DNA of 64,000 bases, from the NCBI GenBank assembly GCA_910588905.1, contig CAJURZ010000009.1:1-64000 (forward strand), read 5' to 3'. This DNA comes from an uncultured Eggerthellaceae bacterium (GTDB lineage Bacteria > Actinomycetota > Coriobacteriia > Coriobacteriales > Eggerthellaceae). Positions within the stretch are counted from its first letter, which is position 1. Every line of letters begins with the position of its first letter. Of this stretch, positions 49,936-58,328 are shown one piece after another. Both the position numbers and the translations under genes were made by a program. The notes beneath the pieces are model-generated. The model was not told where the DNA came from, searched no databases, and saw only the letters and a program-made list of their open reading frames with translations.

Positions 49936-50133
49936 TTATAACAATCCGTGTCGTTGGAACATGCCAGCCAATGTTTGCAGGGTGAGCTTCCTGGCCATGA
50001 GCTGCTGGTAGGTAGCCGACCTCACACGGTCTTTGGCGCGCAGGTCTTCCATGGTCTCAGCCACAACAGCCTGCTCGCTCTGCAAGTCAGCCAAGACCGC
50101 TTCGAAACGCTCGAGTCGCTCTTCGTCTTGCAT
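49936..50133 (-). CDS. Small helical protein of unknown function
   Basis: This 65-residue protein is predicted to be fully helical, with heptad-like charged stretches (RLERFEAVLADLQSEQAVVAETMEDLRAKDRVRS) and a short hydrophobic end. The start is set by the very strong AAGGAGGTGCC directly before ATG at 50133; the longer upstream reading frame is not needed. No family is recognised. It faces the FitAB-type pair divergently and converges with the tlpA gene. The strong ribosome-binding site argues that it is real. Confidence 0.6.
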   Translation of the reverse strand: MQDEERLERFEAVLADLQSEQAVVAETMEDLRAKDRVRSATYQQLMARKLTLQTLAGMFQRHGLL

Positions 50134-50224
50134 GGCACCTCCTTGATAGACCCGGGCGTAAGCCGGTAGCCCTTGAGAACGATCCAAGCCAACCCGTGAT
50201 CGTCCTTTTGGGCTCATCCCTCGC

Positions 50225-50248
50225 ATACATGCAATATGCATGTATAAT
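50225..50248. promoter_or_regulatory. Operator and -10 box of the second FitAB-type operon
   Basis: ATACATGC-AATAT-GCATGTAT (50225-50245) is a perfect palindrome with arms of 8 bases. It overlaps TATAAT at 50243-50248. Placement 40 bases before the antitoxin start fits autoregulation. Confidence 0.6.
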
Positions 50249-50284
50249 GCAATCAACTGATCGGGCATTATATCAGGAGGGATC

Positions 50285-50614
50285 ATGCCTGCTCTACAAG
50301 TCAGAGATTTCCCTCAAGAGCTCTACGAGGAGCTTCGCTCCTATGCTGCAGCGCATCATCGGAGCATGGCACAGCAAACCGTTGCTGCTGTTGATGCGAT
50401 GATCCATGGCACCGAGGAGCTTCCCGCCGCACCCCTGACGAACAGCAGTGCTCGTTTAGAGAAGCGCGATCAGATACTGCAACGAGCAGCTCAGCGGCGC
50501 CGATCAAGGTGGCAAGACCTTCCTCTGCCTGTAGAGATGATCGGCGCAGTTCGCGCTGAGCGAGACGACGATCTCGACCGGATCGCTCAAGAATACCTGG
50601 TGCCAGCACGATGA
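50285..50614 (+). CDS. FitA/StbC-like antitoxin
   Basis: This 109-residue protein has a ribbon-helix-helix start ALQVRDFPQELYEELRSYAAAHHRSMAQQTVAAVDAMI, the DNA-binding dimer. A longer C-terminal part with basic RRRSRW and DLPLPVEMI should bind the PIN toxin. The RDFP and AAxHHRSxAQQ pattern belongs to the FitA/StbC group. TCAGGAGGG lies just before the ATG. It overlaps the toxin gene by four bases. The palindrome at 50225 is its probable operator. It is longer than the first FitA at 26992 and not its close copy. Confidence 0.86.
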   Translation: MPALQVRDFPQELYEELRSYAAAHHRSMAQQTVAAVDAMIHGTEELPAAPLTNSSARLEKRDQILQRAAQRRRSRWQDLPLPVEMIGAVRAERDDDLDRIAQEYLVPAR

Positions 50615-51018
50615 TCGTCATGGATGCGAGCGCCTCACTGGCCATTGCCATGGGGATCGATGCTGGAAATGCTCTGGAGATGCTGCACAATGAAGATGAG
50701 GCCATCCTTGCCCCGTCGCTGATCAAGGCAGAAGTGGCCCATGCTTTGACCAAGTACGTCCGCGGAGGCTATATGGATGCAGAAGAGGCCGTCAACTGTG
50801 GCCGCGATGCCCTGATGCTCGTAGACGAATTCGTGGACGATGACGCGCTTTGGGTCGAAGCTGTCACTGAATCATTGCGCTTGGACCATTCTTCTTACGA
50901 TCTGTTCTACTTTGTCTTAGCCCGACGAGAATATGCAACGCTCTTCACCCTTGACCGCAAGCTCCAAAGGCTTTGCGAGAAGAACGGGGTCAATTGCATC
51001 GGCATCCTCGAGCTCTGA
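50611..51018 (+). CDS. PIN-domain toxin, VapC-like
   Basis: This 135-residue PIN domain starts MIVMDASASLAIA (first acidic residue Asp5), has SLIKAEVAHAL with the Glu at about 47, and SSYDLFYFVLARREYATLFTLDRKL with the remaining Asp residues. It should be a metal-dependent RNase held in check by the antitoxin, whose stop codon overlaps its start by four bases. All four acidic positions look present, so activity is likely. The target RNA is not known. Confidence 0.88.
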   Translation: MIVMDASASLAIAMGIDAGNALEMLHNEDEAILAPSLIKAEVAHALTKYVRGGYMDAEEAVNCGRDALMLVDEFVDDDALWVEAVTESLRLDHSSYDLFYFVLARREYATLFTLDRKLQRLCEKNGVNCIGILEL

Positions 51019-51168
51019 TGCACGAAGGGAGACCGTGTTCGGTTTTCTGGCAGGTGATCTCCTTGCCGCTAAAGAGGCGTTACGCGAAGAGCGTGAGTTC
51101 AGGAACGCTCCCGGATCACGCGCAACCCTCCCCCGCCATCATTCTTTCGCAATATCAGGCTTAGATCT

Positions 51169-51184
51169 AGCTTCAAGTCAAGGT
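51169..51184. promoter_or_regulatory. MerR-family binding box before the MerR gene
   Basis: AGCTTCAAGTCAAGGT is an imperfect dyad 33 bases upstream of the MerR start. Read on the minus strand it gives CTTGACTTGAAGC, which matches CTTGACTTAAAGC in the flavodoxin promoter at 12 of 13 bases. Autoregulation and co-regulation are inferred. Confidence 0.5.
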
Positions 51185-51216
51185 ATCCTTTCCCCAAGCA
51201 GAAGAAGGAGGCGCTC

Positions 51217-51660
51217 ATGGGATACAGCATCGGCGAAGTGGCGAAAGCAACGGGAATGCCCGCCTCAACGCTTCGCTACTACGACAAAGAAGGGCTCCTC
51301 CCTTCCTTAGAGCGCAAGGGAGGCAGGCGCATCTTCGACGAAGAGAGCATCCGCGCGCTGCATGTCATCGAATGCCTTAAGAAGTCAGGGCTGGAGATCC
51401 GAGAGATCCGCCAGTTCATGGCGCTGACCACCCAAGGCAGCGAAACCTATGCTGTCCGCAAGGAGCTCATGGAAGAGCAGCGCTGCAAGACCCTTGAGCA
51501 GATCGAAGAGCTTCAAAGGACCCTCGCATTGCTCGAATACAAATGCTGGTATTACAACGAAGCCCTGAGACGCGGAGATGAGGATTTCGCTCAAGACGCC
51601 CCCACGAACCTCCCCGAAGAAGCCAAGGAACTCTACCGAAAGGCCTTTCCCCAGGACTAG
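51217..51660 (+). CDS. MerR-family regulator, AdhR-like
   Basis: This 147-residue regulator has an N-terminal winged helix: YSIGEVAKATGMPASTLRYYDKEGLLP and RIFDEESIRALHVIECLKKSGLEIREIRQFM. The coiled-coil dimer helix follows, then the short end ALLEYKCWYYNEALRRG, where a single Cys sits as in the aldehyde-responsive AdhR group. It probably senses an electrophile or oxidant through that Cys and activates reductase genes. AAGGAGGCGCTC precedes the ATG. Its own upstream box resembles that of the flavodoxin operon at 3 kb, a candidate target. No reductase is adjacent. Confidence 0.88.
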   Translation: MGYSIGEVAKATGMPASTLRYYDKEGLLPSLERKGGRRIFDEESIRALHVIECLKKSGLEIREIRQFMALTTQGSETYAVRKELMEEQRCKTLEQIEELQRTLALLEYKCWYYNEALRRGDEDFAQDAPTNLPEEAKELYRKAFPQD

Positions 51661-51778
51661 CTTGGGCAGGACCTAAGGGAAACGGTCCCCTCACAGATAC
51701 GCAAGCCCGCTCATGCCCATGGGTATAATCATCGGCAAGCAAAGCAAGGCCTACCCCTTAGAGGAAGGATCGTAAGCC

Positions 51779-52999
51779 ATGGGACGTTCAGGTGGAGGCG
51801 GTGGTGGCTTCGGCGGAGGATTCGGTGGCGGATTCTCAGGCGGTGGTGGCATCGGTGGCGGATTCTCTGGCGGTAGCGGCGGATTCTCCCGCGGCGGCTT
51901 TGGCGGATTCGGCGGTGGACGCTCTGGTGGCCCTCTCTCTGGCGGTGGCTACTCCGGTGGAGGCGGCGGTTTCCTCGGCGGCTTCCTGCTCGGGAATCTC
52001 CTGGGCGGCTCCCGCGGTGGCGGGAGCTATCCCCCACCCCAACAAGATCCCTACCAGCCAGGCCCAGAGCGGCCCGATCCTGGCCCCTCTTCACCTCAGC
52101 GGGGCCCCTCCGGTCGCCTCACCGCCATCATCGTCTTCGTCTGCGCCATGATCTTGGTAGGCCTCCTTGCAGCTCTCATGGGCGGTGACCCAGGCGCGAA
52201 CACCAAGACGTCCTCAACGGTGGAGCGAGAGGCGCTTCCCTTAGGCGTGGTGGAAGACACAGGGTATTTCCAGGATGACAGCGGGGACTGGATAGAGAAC
52301 CCGAAGAAGCTGGATCAGGCCATGAAGCAATTCTGTCTGGATACCGGCGTGGCACCCTACCTCATCATCTTCCCTAACGGCCAAATGACCTCCCAGGCTG
52401 AGCTCACCCAACAGGCCACGGCCTATTATGAGAGCCACTACGATGACGGCACGCATTTCGTGCTGGCCTTCTGCGACAACGGCCAAGGGCGCTTCAATGC
52501 CGGGTATTACGTAGGAGCTCAAGCGAAATCTGTCATGGATGCCGAGGCTCTGAGCATCTTCGCCGAATACCTCTCCATCAATTACGATGACTGGGATCTG
52601 AGCGAAACGGAGATCTTCGCCAATACCTACACGGAGACCGCCCAGCGCATCATGACCACGGACGCTGACCGCATGAGGCCAGCCTATATCACCGGAGCTG
52701 TGGTGATCGGCGTCGTCATCCTTGCCATCATCATCGCAGTGGTCCTCAAGCGCCGCAGGGACGCCAAAGAACGCGATCGGATCCGCCAGCAGGAGATCCT
52801 GAGTACTCCCCTGGAGAAGTTCGGGGATGAATCCGTAGAGGATCTGGCAAAGCAGTATGAGCAGTCGCGGGAAACCATGGAAAAGGGAGAAGCGGCTGCA
52901 TCGGAGGCAGCTGCGCCTACCAGCTTCGAGAAGTTCGGGGACGATAGCCTCGAAGAGCTCGAACGCAAGTACAACGGTGACGAATCGGATAAGGCTTGA
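51779..52999 (+). CDS. Gly-rich membrane protein with TPM-like domain and repeated C-terminal EKFGD motif
   Basis: This 406-residue protein starts with a Gly/Ser/Phe-rich region (2-85), a Pro-rich stretch (86-112), a membrane helix (about 115-135), an extracytoplasmic TPM-like domain (about 155-295) and a second helix (about 305-325). The cytosolic tail has two repeats, LEKFGDESVEDLAKQY and FEKFGDDSLEELERKY. This resembles B. subtilis YdjH, which is encoded beside a PspA homologue, as here. The tail repeats probably bind partners; the last, ELERKY, is close to ELEKKY at the end of the PspA protein that follows. It may recruit PspA to the membrane. The role is inferred. Confidence 0.78.
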   Translation: MGRSGGGGGGFGGGFGGGFSGGGGIGGGFSGGSGGFSRGGFGGFGGGRSGGPLSGGGYSGGGGGFLGGFLLGNLLGGSRGGGSYPPPQQDPYQPGPERPDPGPSSPQRGPSGRLTAIIVFVCAMILVGLLAALMGGDPGANTKTSSTVEREALPLGVVEDTGYFQDDSGDWIENPKKLDQAMKQFCLDTGVAPYLIIFPNGQMTSQAELTQQATAYYESHYDDGTHFVLAFCDNGQGRFNAGYYVGAQAKSVMDAEALSIFAEYLSINYDDWDLSETEIFANTYTETAQRIMTTDADRMRPAYITGAVVIGVVILAIIIAVVLKRRRDAKERDRIRQQEILSTPLEKFGDESVEDLAKQYEQSRETMEKGEAAASEAAAPTSFEKFGDDSLEELERKYNGDESDKA

Positions 53000-53102
53000 C
53001 CTTGGTCAGAGGGAACCTCATCCGGTTGCAGCACAATAGAACGCACGGTACGTGCAAGCCGAAACGCGCGAGAGGCGCGGACGAGAAGACAAGGAGAAGC
53101 TG

Positions 53103-53789
53103 ATGGCAGGAATACTCGACCGCTTCGCCACCATCATCAAGGCGAACATCAATGATCTGTTGGACAAGGCGGAAGACCCCTCGAAGATGATCGAGCAGTA
53201 CATGCGTGATCTGACCGAGAGCCTGGCTGAGGTCAAAGAGGCAACCGCCGGGGTCATGGCCGAAGAGGCCCGCTGCAAGCGCCTGGTGGATGACAACACC
53301 AAGGAGATAGATAAGTACGAAGAGCTGGCACGCAAGGCCCTGGCTGCTGGCAACGAAGAGGACGCCCGCGTATTCCTGAAGAAGAAACAGGAGCTAGAGG
53401 GCAAGCAGGAGGGACTGCAAGTGGCCTATGCCGCCGCCACTGAGAACGCCTCCAAGATGCGCCAGATGCATGACAAGCTGGTAAGCGACATCGAGACCTT
53501 GCAGGAGCGCAAAGAGGTCATCAAGGCCAAGGCTGCCGTAGCGAAGACCCAGGACAAGGTCAACAAGATAACCTCCGGGGGAGATAAGGCCGAAGGAGCC
53601 ATGAGTGCCTTCGAGCGCATGGAGGCGAAGACCGATGCCATGCTGGATAAGGCCAACGCCATGAGCCAGCTGAACGAGAAGCCCAAGAGCGAAACGGAAG
53701 AGCTGGAGAAGAAGTATGAATCCATGGGTGTTGATGCCAGCGTAGAGGATGACCTGGCCCGCCTCAAGGCTGAGATGGGCATGCAGTAG
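53103..53789 (+). CDS. PspA/IM30 (Vipp1) family protein
   Basis: This 228-residue protein is the long coiled-coil PspA type: MAGILDRFATIIKANINDLLDKAEDPSKMIEQYMRDL is the amphipathic start, and the coiled hairpin extends to about 165. A tail ELEKKYESMGVDASVEDDLARLKAEMG follows. PspA-family proteins bind and remodel damaged membranes and act in envelope stress. The start at 53103 follows AAGGAGAAG. It is 103 bases after the Gly-rich membrane protein, whose last repeat resembles its tail. The two are likely co-regulated. Confidence 0.9.
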   Translation: MAGILDRFATIIKANINDLLDKAEDPSKMIEQYMRDLTESLAEVKEATAGVMAEEARCKRLVDDNTKEIDKYEELARKALAAGNEEDARVFLKKKQELEGKQEGLQVAYAAATENASKMRQMHDKLVSDIETLQERKEVIKAKAAVAKTQDKVNKITSGGDKAEGAMSAFERMEAKTDAMLDKANAMSQLNEKPKSETEELEKKYESMGVDASVEDDLARLKAEMGMQ

Positions 53790-53830
53790 CCCGTTCTTCA
53801 CGACTCAGTTCAGCCCATCAAGATAGCTTC

Positions 53831-53866
53831 CTGAGGGTGTGCCCTGAAAGAGGAGCGCACCCTCAG
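53831..53866 (+). terminator. Hairpin after pspA
   Basis: CTGAGGGTGTGC (53831-53842) pairs with GCGCACCCTCAG (53855-53866) with one G-U pair and a 12-base loop. It follows the PspA stop by 42 bases and precedes the cyclo-ligase gene by 25. No T-run. Confidence 0.5.
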
Positions 53867-53891
53867 AAGAGTTCAGATATCATCATCTTCC

Positions 53892-54504
53892 ATGAACCCA
53901 GAACGAGCAGATGCGAAGCGTTCCCTCAGACGGGAGCTGCGGTTGCGGCGTGACGATCTTTCAGCCGCAGAGCGCTCCTGGGCCGACGCCCAAATCGAGC
54001 ACCTTGTGAAGGGCCTTCCCCAATTCACCCAAGCTGGCACTCTCTTCACCTATCTGTCCATAGGCAGCGAGGTAGACACACGGGCCTTGATCCAAAGGGC
54101 TTGGAGCCTGGGCAAGGAGGTAGCCATTCCTCGCTGCACGGGCCCCCTGTCGCATGGAGTGGTTTCGGATAGAGGACTTCCACGGGCTTGAACAGTGCTC
54201 CCTCGGCACCTTGGAGCCTCCCCTCGATCCTGAGCGCAAGCTCAGCTTCCCTGACGCAAATGCCTTGGCTATCGTGCCAGGACTCGCCTTCGACGCGCAG
54301 GGGTTCCGCCTCGGTTATGGAGGTGGGTTCTATGACGCGTTCCTGGAGAGCTTCCCCGGAACATCTATCGGCCTTTGCTATGACTGCCAACGAGTCCAGA
54401 GCCTTGAGGCCTTAGGCGCCCGTGACCCTCATGACCTTCCGGTGGATCAGGTCATCTGCGCAGCCAAGGATGCGCAGAGCGCTACGCACCCTGCGTCTTG
54501 CTGA
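53892..54504 (+). pseudogene. 5-formyltetrahydrofolate cyclo-ligase, frameshifted near 54145
   Basis: The first frame (from 53892) encodes the N-terminal half to VAIPRCTG and then stops at 54191. The rest, with MEWFRIEDF, ALAIVPGLAFD and the substrate loop LGYGGGFYD, continues in the frame shifted by one base to 54504. The joint is at a run of five C (ggCCCCCtg, about 54143-54147). Deleting one C restores a full 5-FCL of about 203 residues with the expected PRC-x6-MEWFRI spacing. The enzyme converts 5-formyl-THF to 5,10-methenyl-THF. A sequencing error in the homopolymer or a true recent mutation are both possible. If real, the cell lacks this salvage route unless a paralogue exists. Confidence 0.85.
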
Positions 54505-54555
54505 AGAGGGCCCTGAAGGATGCGGGCATCCGGTTCAGATACCCGCCTACCTCAT

Positions 54556-56088
54556 CTACAGCGCAGCTACGATAGCGTCAACGGATGCTTTCGCATCCCC
54601 AAGGAGCATGTCCGTATTGTCATTGAAGAACAGCGGGTTCTGCACACCCGCATAGCCTGCGTTGCCCATGCCACGCTTGAACACGATGACCTTGCCCGCC
54701 TCCCACACGTGCATGACCGGCATACCCGCGATGGGTGAATCCGGTTCCGTCTCTGCGGCGGGGTTCACCGTATCGTTCGCACCGATGACCAGCACCACAT
54801 CCACATCTCCGAAGTCGTCGTTGACCTCATCCATCTCATACACGTTGTCATAGGGCACCTTGGCCTCAGCCAGAAGCACGTTCATGTGACCGGGCATGCG
54901 CCCTGCCACCGGGTGCACCGCGAAGACCACATCCGTACCTGCCTCCTGGAGCCGCCGCGTGAGATCAGCCACCGGAAACTGCGCCTGAGCCACTGCCATG
55001 CCATACCCTGGAGCGATGACCACCTTCTTGGCGTCTTTCAGCAGAGCAGCCACCTCCTCAGCGGTAGCCTCTGTGTAGCTGCCGTAGTCTTTCTCCTCTG
55101 CACTGGCAGCGGGAGTTGCCCCGTCTCCTCCGAAGCCGCCCAAGATGACAGAGATGAACGAACGGTTCATGCCCTGGCACATGATGTAGGACAGGTACGC
55201 ACCGGAAGAGCCAACCAGGGCGCCGGTGATGATGAGCAAGTCATTCCCTAGGGTGAAGCCAGCCATGGCGGCCGCCCAGCCCGAATAGGAATTCAGCATG
55301 GACACCACTACGGGCATGTCGCCGCCGCCGATAGCCAACACCAGGTGCGCGCCCAGCACGAGCGAGACCACGGTGAGGATGCAGAGCGGCACGAGGCCCG
55401 CATCAAGCCCCCGGGTATTGATGAGCCAGACGATGAGCGCGATAGAGACCACGACCATGGCCGCGTTGATGGCATTGCGCCCTGGCAGCGTGAGCGGACG
55501 ACCGGATATCTTCGCCGACAGCTTCAGATAGGCCACCACTGAACCGGTGAGCGTGACCGCACCGATGAAGACAGCTAGCCCCACCTCTCCCAGATGCCAA
55601 GCATTCTCCACGCCTTCGGCCCCAGGATCGGTGATGAAGGAACAGAAACCCACGAGCACCGCCGCTGCACCCACGAACGAGTGCAGCATGGCCACCAGTT
55701 CCGGCATCTCGGTCATCTTCACGTGCTTGGCCTTGAAGATGCCGATGGCACCGCCGATGGCCAAAGCCAGCACGATGAGCAGGAAGGCTATCCAGAAACC
55801 CGTGCCCGTGATGGCGAAGCCGCTGCCCTCATCCGTGCTCACGAATTCCGGTTCCATGGCCATGACCAGAGCGATGACCACCGTAGCGATGAGCGCGATG
55901 ACCATACCGGCAATGCCAGCGAAATTGCCGTTACGAGCGCTCCTCTGCTTCGAGAGCCCCGCCAGGGCCAGGATGAACAAGAGCGCCGCGGCGATGTACG
56001 CGAGCGACTGGAAGCTGACAGCCCCTTGCAGAATAGCCATGTGCTGCTCGTATTGGGCCACGGCTGATTTGTCTATCAGTAGTTCCAT
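54556..56088 (-). CDS. pntB: NAD(P) transhydrogenase subunit beta
   Basis: This 510-residue protein has nine or so hydrophobic helices in the first 300 residues and the C-terminal NADP-binding domain dIII with VVIAPGYGMAVAQAQ, FAVHPVAGRMPGHMNVLLAEA, and NDTVNPAAETEPDSPIAGMPV. It forms the proton-translocating transhydrogenase with PntA, reducing NADP with NADH driven by the proton gradient. Its ATG overlaps the PntA stop (TAATG). All binding loops look complete, so it should be functional. It would supply NADPH to reductases such as the SDRs. Confidence 0.94.
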   Translation of the reverse strand: MELLIDKSAVAQYEQHMAILQGAVSFQSLAYIAAALLFILALAGLSKQRSARNGNFAGIAGMVIALIATVVIALVMAMEPEFVSTDEGSGFAITGTGFWIAFLLIVLALAIGGAIGIFKAKHVKMTEMPELVAMLHSFVGAAAVLVGFCSFITDPGAEGVENAWHLGEVGLAVFIGAVTLTGSVVAYLKLSAKISGRPLTLPGRNAINAAMVVVSIALIVWLINTRGLDAGLVPLCILTVVSLVLGAHLVLAIGGGDMPVVVSMLNSYSGWAAAMAGFTLGNDLLIITGALVGSSGAYLSYIMCQGMNRSFISVILGGFGGDGATPAASAEEKDYGSYTEATAEEVAALLKDAKKVVIAPGYGMAVAQAQFPVADLTRRLQEAGTDVVFAVHPVAGRMPGHMNVLLAEAKVPYDNVYEMDEVNDDFGDVDVVLVIGANDTVNPAAETEPDSPIAGMPVMHVWEAGKVIVFKRGMGNAGYAGVQNPLFFNDNTDMLLGDAKASVDAIVAAL

Positions 56089-57647
56089 TAGTCCTCAGAG
56101 CTCCTCTGGAACATGCTGAGCATCCGGTGGGTAACCAGGAAGCCGCCGAATATGTTGATGGATGCGATGACCATGGCGACGAACGCCAGGATCACCACCA
56201 CGGGATTGCTTGAGCAGACCAACAACATGGCCCCCACGATGATGATGCCGGATATGGCATTGGTCACCGACATGAGCGGCGTATGCAGCGAATGGGACAC
56301 GCCCGTGATGACATAGAAGCCCACGACCACCGCCAAGGCGAATACGATGAAATGCGCTTGCATGCTGGCCGGAGCGAAGAGCACCAGCACGGCGGCCAAG
56401 ATCACCGCAGCCACCTTCCACCACCACTTCTGCCAGCCGGGGCTCTCGTCGGCGGCAATGGCCTGGGCGGTGATGGCATCAGCCTGAGCAGCAGCCTTCG
56501 GATTCGCAGGGACCTGCTGAGCCGACACCTTCACCGGGGGTGGCGGCCACATGATGGCTCCGTCCAGCGTGACGGTCATGCCGCGGATGATCTCATCGTC
56601 CTCATTCAACACCAGCTTGCCATCCTTGTCCGGCGTGGCCAGCTTGAAGAAGTTCACGATGTTCTGCCCGTACAGCTGCGAGGCCTGCCCCGCCAGACGG
56701 GAGGGCAGGTTGGTGTAGCCGATGATGGTGACCCCGTTGGCCGTGGTGTACACGTTGTTGTATTCCGTGAGCGACGTGTTGCCCCCCTCAGGGGATGCGC
56801 CTAGATCGACGATGACCGAACCCGGCTTCATATGGGCGATGGCATTCTCATCCAGCAGCAGCGGAGGTGTTCGCCCGGCCACCATGGCTGTGGTGATGAC
56901 CACATCGGCCTTAGCAGCCTCTTCGGCATAGACAGCGTTAGCCAGCTTGGCTTCCTCTTCCGTCATAGCCCGAGCGTAGCCGTCTTCGGACTGCTGCTTC
57001 ACGGGTATCTCCACGAAGGTGCCGCCGAGCGATTCCACCTGGTCATAAACCTCTGGCCGCACATCCGTAGCGTAAACATCAGCCCCCATAGAGCTGGCTG
57101 TGCCGATGGCGGAAAGCCCCGCCACCCCCACGCCGATGACGTAGACCCGCGAGGGCGGGATCTTCCCCGCGGCAGTCATCTGGCCACCGAAGGAGCGACC
57201 CAGAGCCTCTGCCGCTTCTATCACCGCCCGGTAACCCGAAAGATTCGTCATAGAGGAACGTGCATCGATGGACTGAGCTCGGGAGATGCGCGGCACCGCA
57301 TCCATGGAGATGGCCGTGAGACCGCGATCGGACAAGTCTTGGATGAGCTCAGGATGAATGCCCGGATTGAGACGCGATACCAAGACAGCGTCCTCATGCA
57401 TCAGATCGAGCTGCTGGTCTTCGGGCGGATCAAGGGCTATGACGATGTCTGAGCCCCAAACCTCTTCGGCACCCACGATGTCGATCCCCGCCTCAACGTA
57501 CTGGTCATCGAAGTAGGTGGCCCGCTCCCCCGCACCCGCCTGGATGCACACCTCATAGCCAAGCTTCTTCAGCTTCTTGGCAGTATCAGGCGTAGCAGCA
57601 ACACGGGTCTGATCAGGGGCCGCCTCCTTCGGAATGCCTATGCGCAT
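56088..57647 (-). CDS. pntA: NAD(P) transhydrogenase subunit alpha
   Basis: This 519-residue protein has the AlaDH/PNT N-terminal domain (MRIGIPKEAAPDQTRVAATPDT), the NAD-binding domain (VYVIGVGVAGLSAIGTASSMGA, about 173-194) and three to four C-terminal helices (from about 430). It is the undivided alpha subunit, which in some bacteria is split into two. It forms the NAD-binding dI domain and part of the membrane dII domain. GGGAG lies before the ATG at 57647; the longer 57716 start adds a non-family N-terminus. It is followed by pntB with a one-base overlap. Confidence 0.94.
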   Translation of the reverse strand: MRIGIPKEAAPDQTRVAATPDTAKKLKKLGYEVCIQAGAGERATYFDDQYVEAGIDIVGAEEVWGSDIVIALDPPEDQQLDLMHEDAVLVSRLNPGIHPELIQDLSDRGLTAISMDAVPRISRAQSIDARSSMTNLSGYRAVIEAAEALGRSFGGQMTAAGKIPPSRVYVIGVGVAGLSAIGTASSMGADVYATDVRPEVYDQVESLGGTFVEIPVKQQSEDGYARAMTEEEAKLANAVYAEEAAKADVVITTAMVAGRTPPLLLDENAIAHMKPGSVIVDLGASPEGGNTSLTEYNNVYTTANGVTIIGYTNLPSRLAGQASQLYGQNIVNFFKLATPDKDGKLVLNEDDEIIRGMTVTLDGAIMWPPPPVKVSAQQVPANPKAAAQADAITAQAIAADESPGWQKWWWKVAAVILAAVLVLFAPASMQAHFIVFALAVVVGFYVITGVSHSLHTPLMSVTNAISGIIIVGAMLLVCSSNPVVVILAFVAMVIASINIFGGFLVTHRMLSMFQRSSED

Positions 57648-57876
57648 CTTTTGCACTCCCCTCTCATGAACGGATATGAGCCTGCAAGCCGAATGATCTG
57701 CATAAAGCATCATCAAAGGCCTGATTCTTGCATATCTACCAGCCTACACCAAGGGGTGCGACCACATCGATAGCGATATGTAAGCTTTATAATCACGAAA
57801 TAGGAACACTCGGGGCATTCGCTCGTGACGCAGGATGAAAAACGTCAAGATTCCCTTGGAAGAGCAAGGAGGAACC

Positions 57877-58299
57877 ATGTTGCCTGATCATCCCACCATG
57901 GAACAAATGGAAGAGTTCTTCAGCAGGGACCGATTCGCTACCGAGCAGACGAAGTGCCGGATCGTCGAAGGCTGGAAGGGCCACGGAGTGGCCGAGATGC
58001 AGATCGAGGACATCCATCACAATGCGCTGGGCAAGGTCATGGGTGGCGCCATCTTCACGCTGGCTGATTTCGCTCTGGCCATCGCCTGCAGCATCGGTCA
58101 AGATCCCACGGTCAACCTGACTTCCTCCATCGAATACATGACCGCCAGCAAGGGCAGCAAGCTCACTGCCACGGCGGATTGCACGAAAGAAGGGCGCCGC
58201 ATCGCCTTCTATGATGTGGTGGTCACTGACGATCTGGATGCTCTGGTGGCGAAGGTGTCCATCGTTGCCTATCGCCACGTGCAGCAGAAGCAACCCTGA
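57877..58299 (+). CDS. PaaI-type hotdog thioesterase
   Basis: This 140-residue hotdog-fold protein has the PaaI/YiiD-type active-site strand HHNALGKVMGGAIFTLADFALAIA at about 48-71, with Asn, Gly-Gly and Asp positions. The last strands are EGRRIAFYDVVVTDDLDALVAKVS. It should hydrolyse acyl-CoA thioesters, often aromatic ones such as phenylacetyl-CoA. The start at 57877 follows AAGGAGGAACC, while the ATG at 57835 is less good. It precedes the flippase-like membrane gene by 29 bases. The substrate is not known. Confidence 0.86.
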   Translation: MLPDHPTMEQMEEFFSRDRFATEQTKCRIVEGWKGHGVAEMQIEDIHHNALGKVMGGAIFTLADFALAIACSIGQDPTVNLTSSIEYMTASKGSKLTATADCTKEGRRIAFYDVVVTDDLDALVAKVSIVAYRHVQQKQP

Positions 58300-58328
58300 G
58301 CCAGAAGCGAAGCGCCCAGAGGTCATCC

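Noticed and set aside
50933..51310. ORF overlapping the end of the PIN toxin and the start of the MerR gene
   Set aside because: It overlaps two well-supported genes in another frame and has Ser/Arg-rich shadow composition.
54154..54504. Independent gene for the second half of the cyclo-ligase
   Set aside because: It has only the C-terminal half of 5-FCL and continues the upstream frame after a one-base shift, so it is part of one broken gene.
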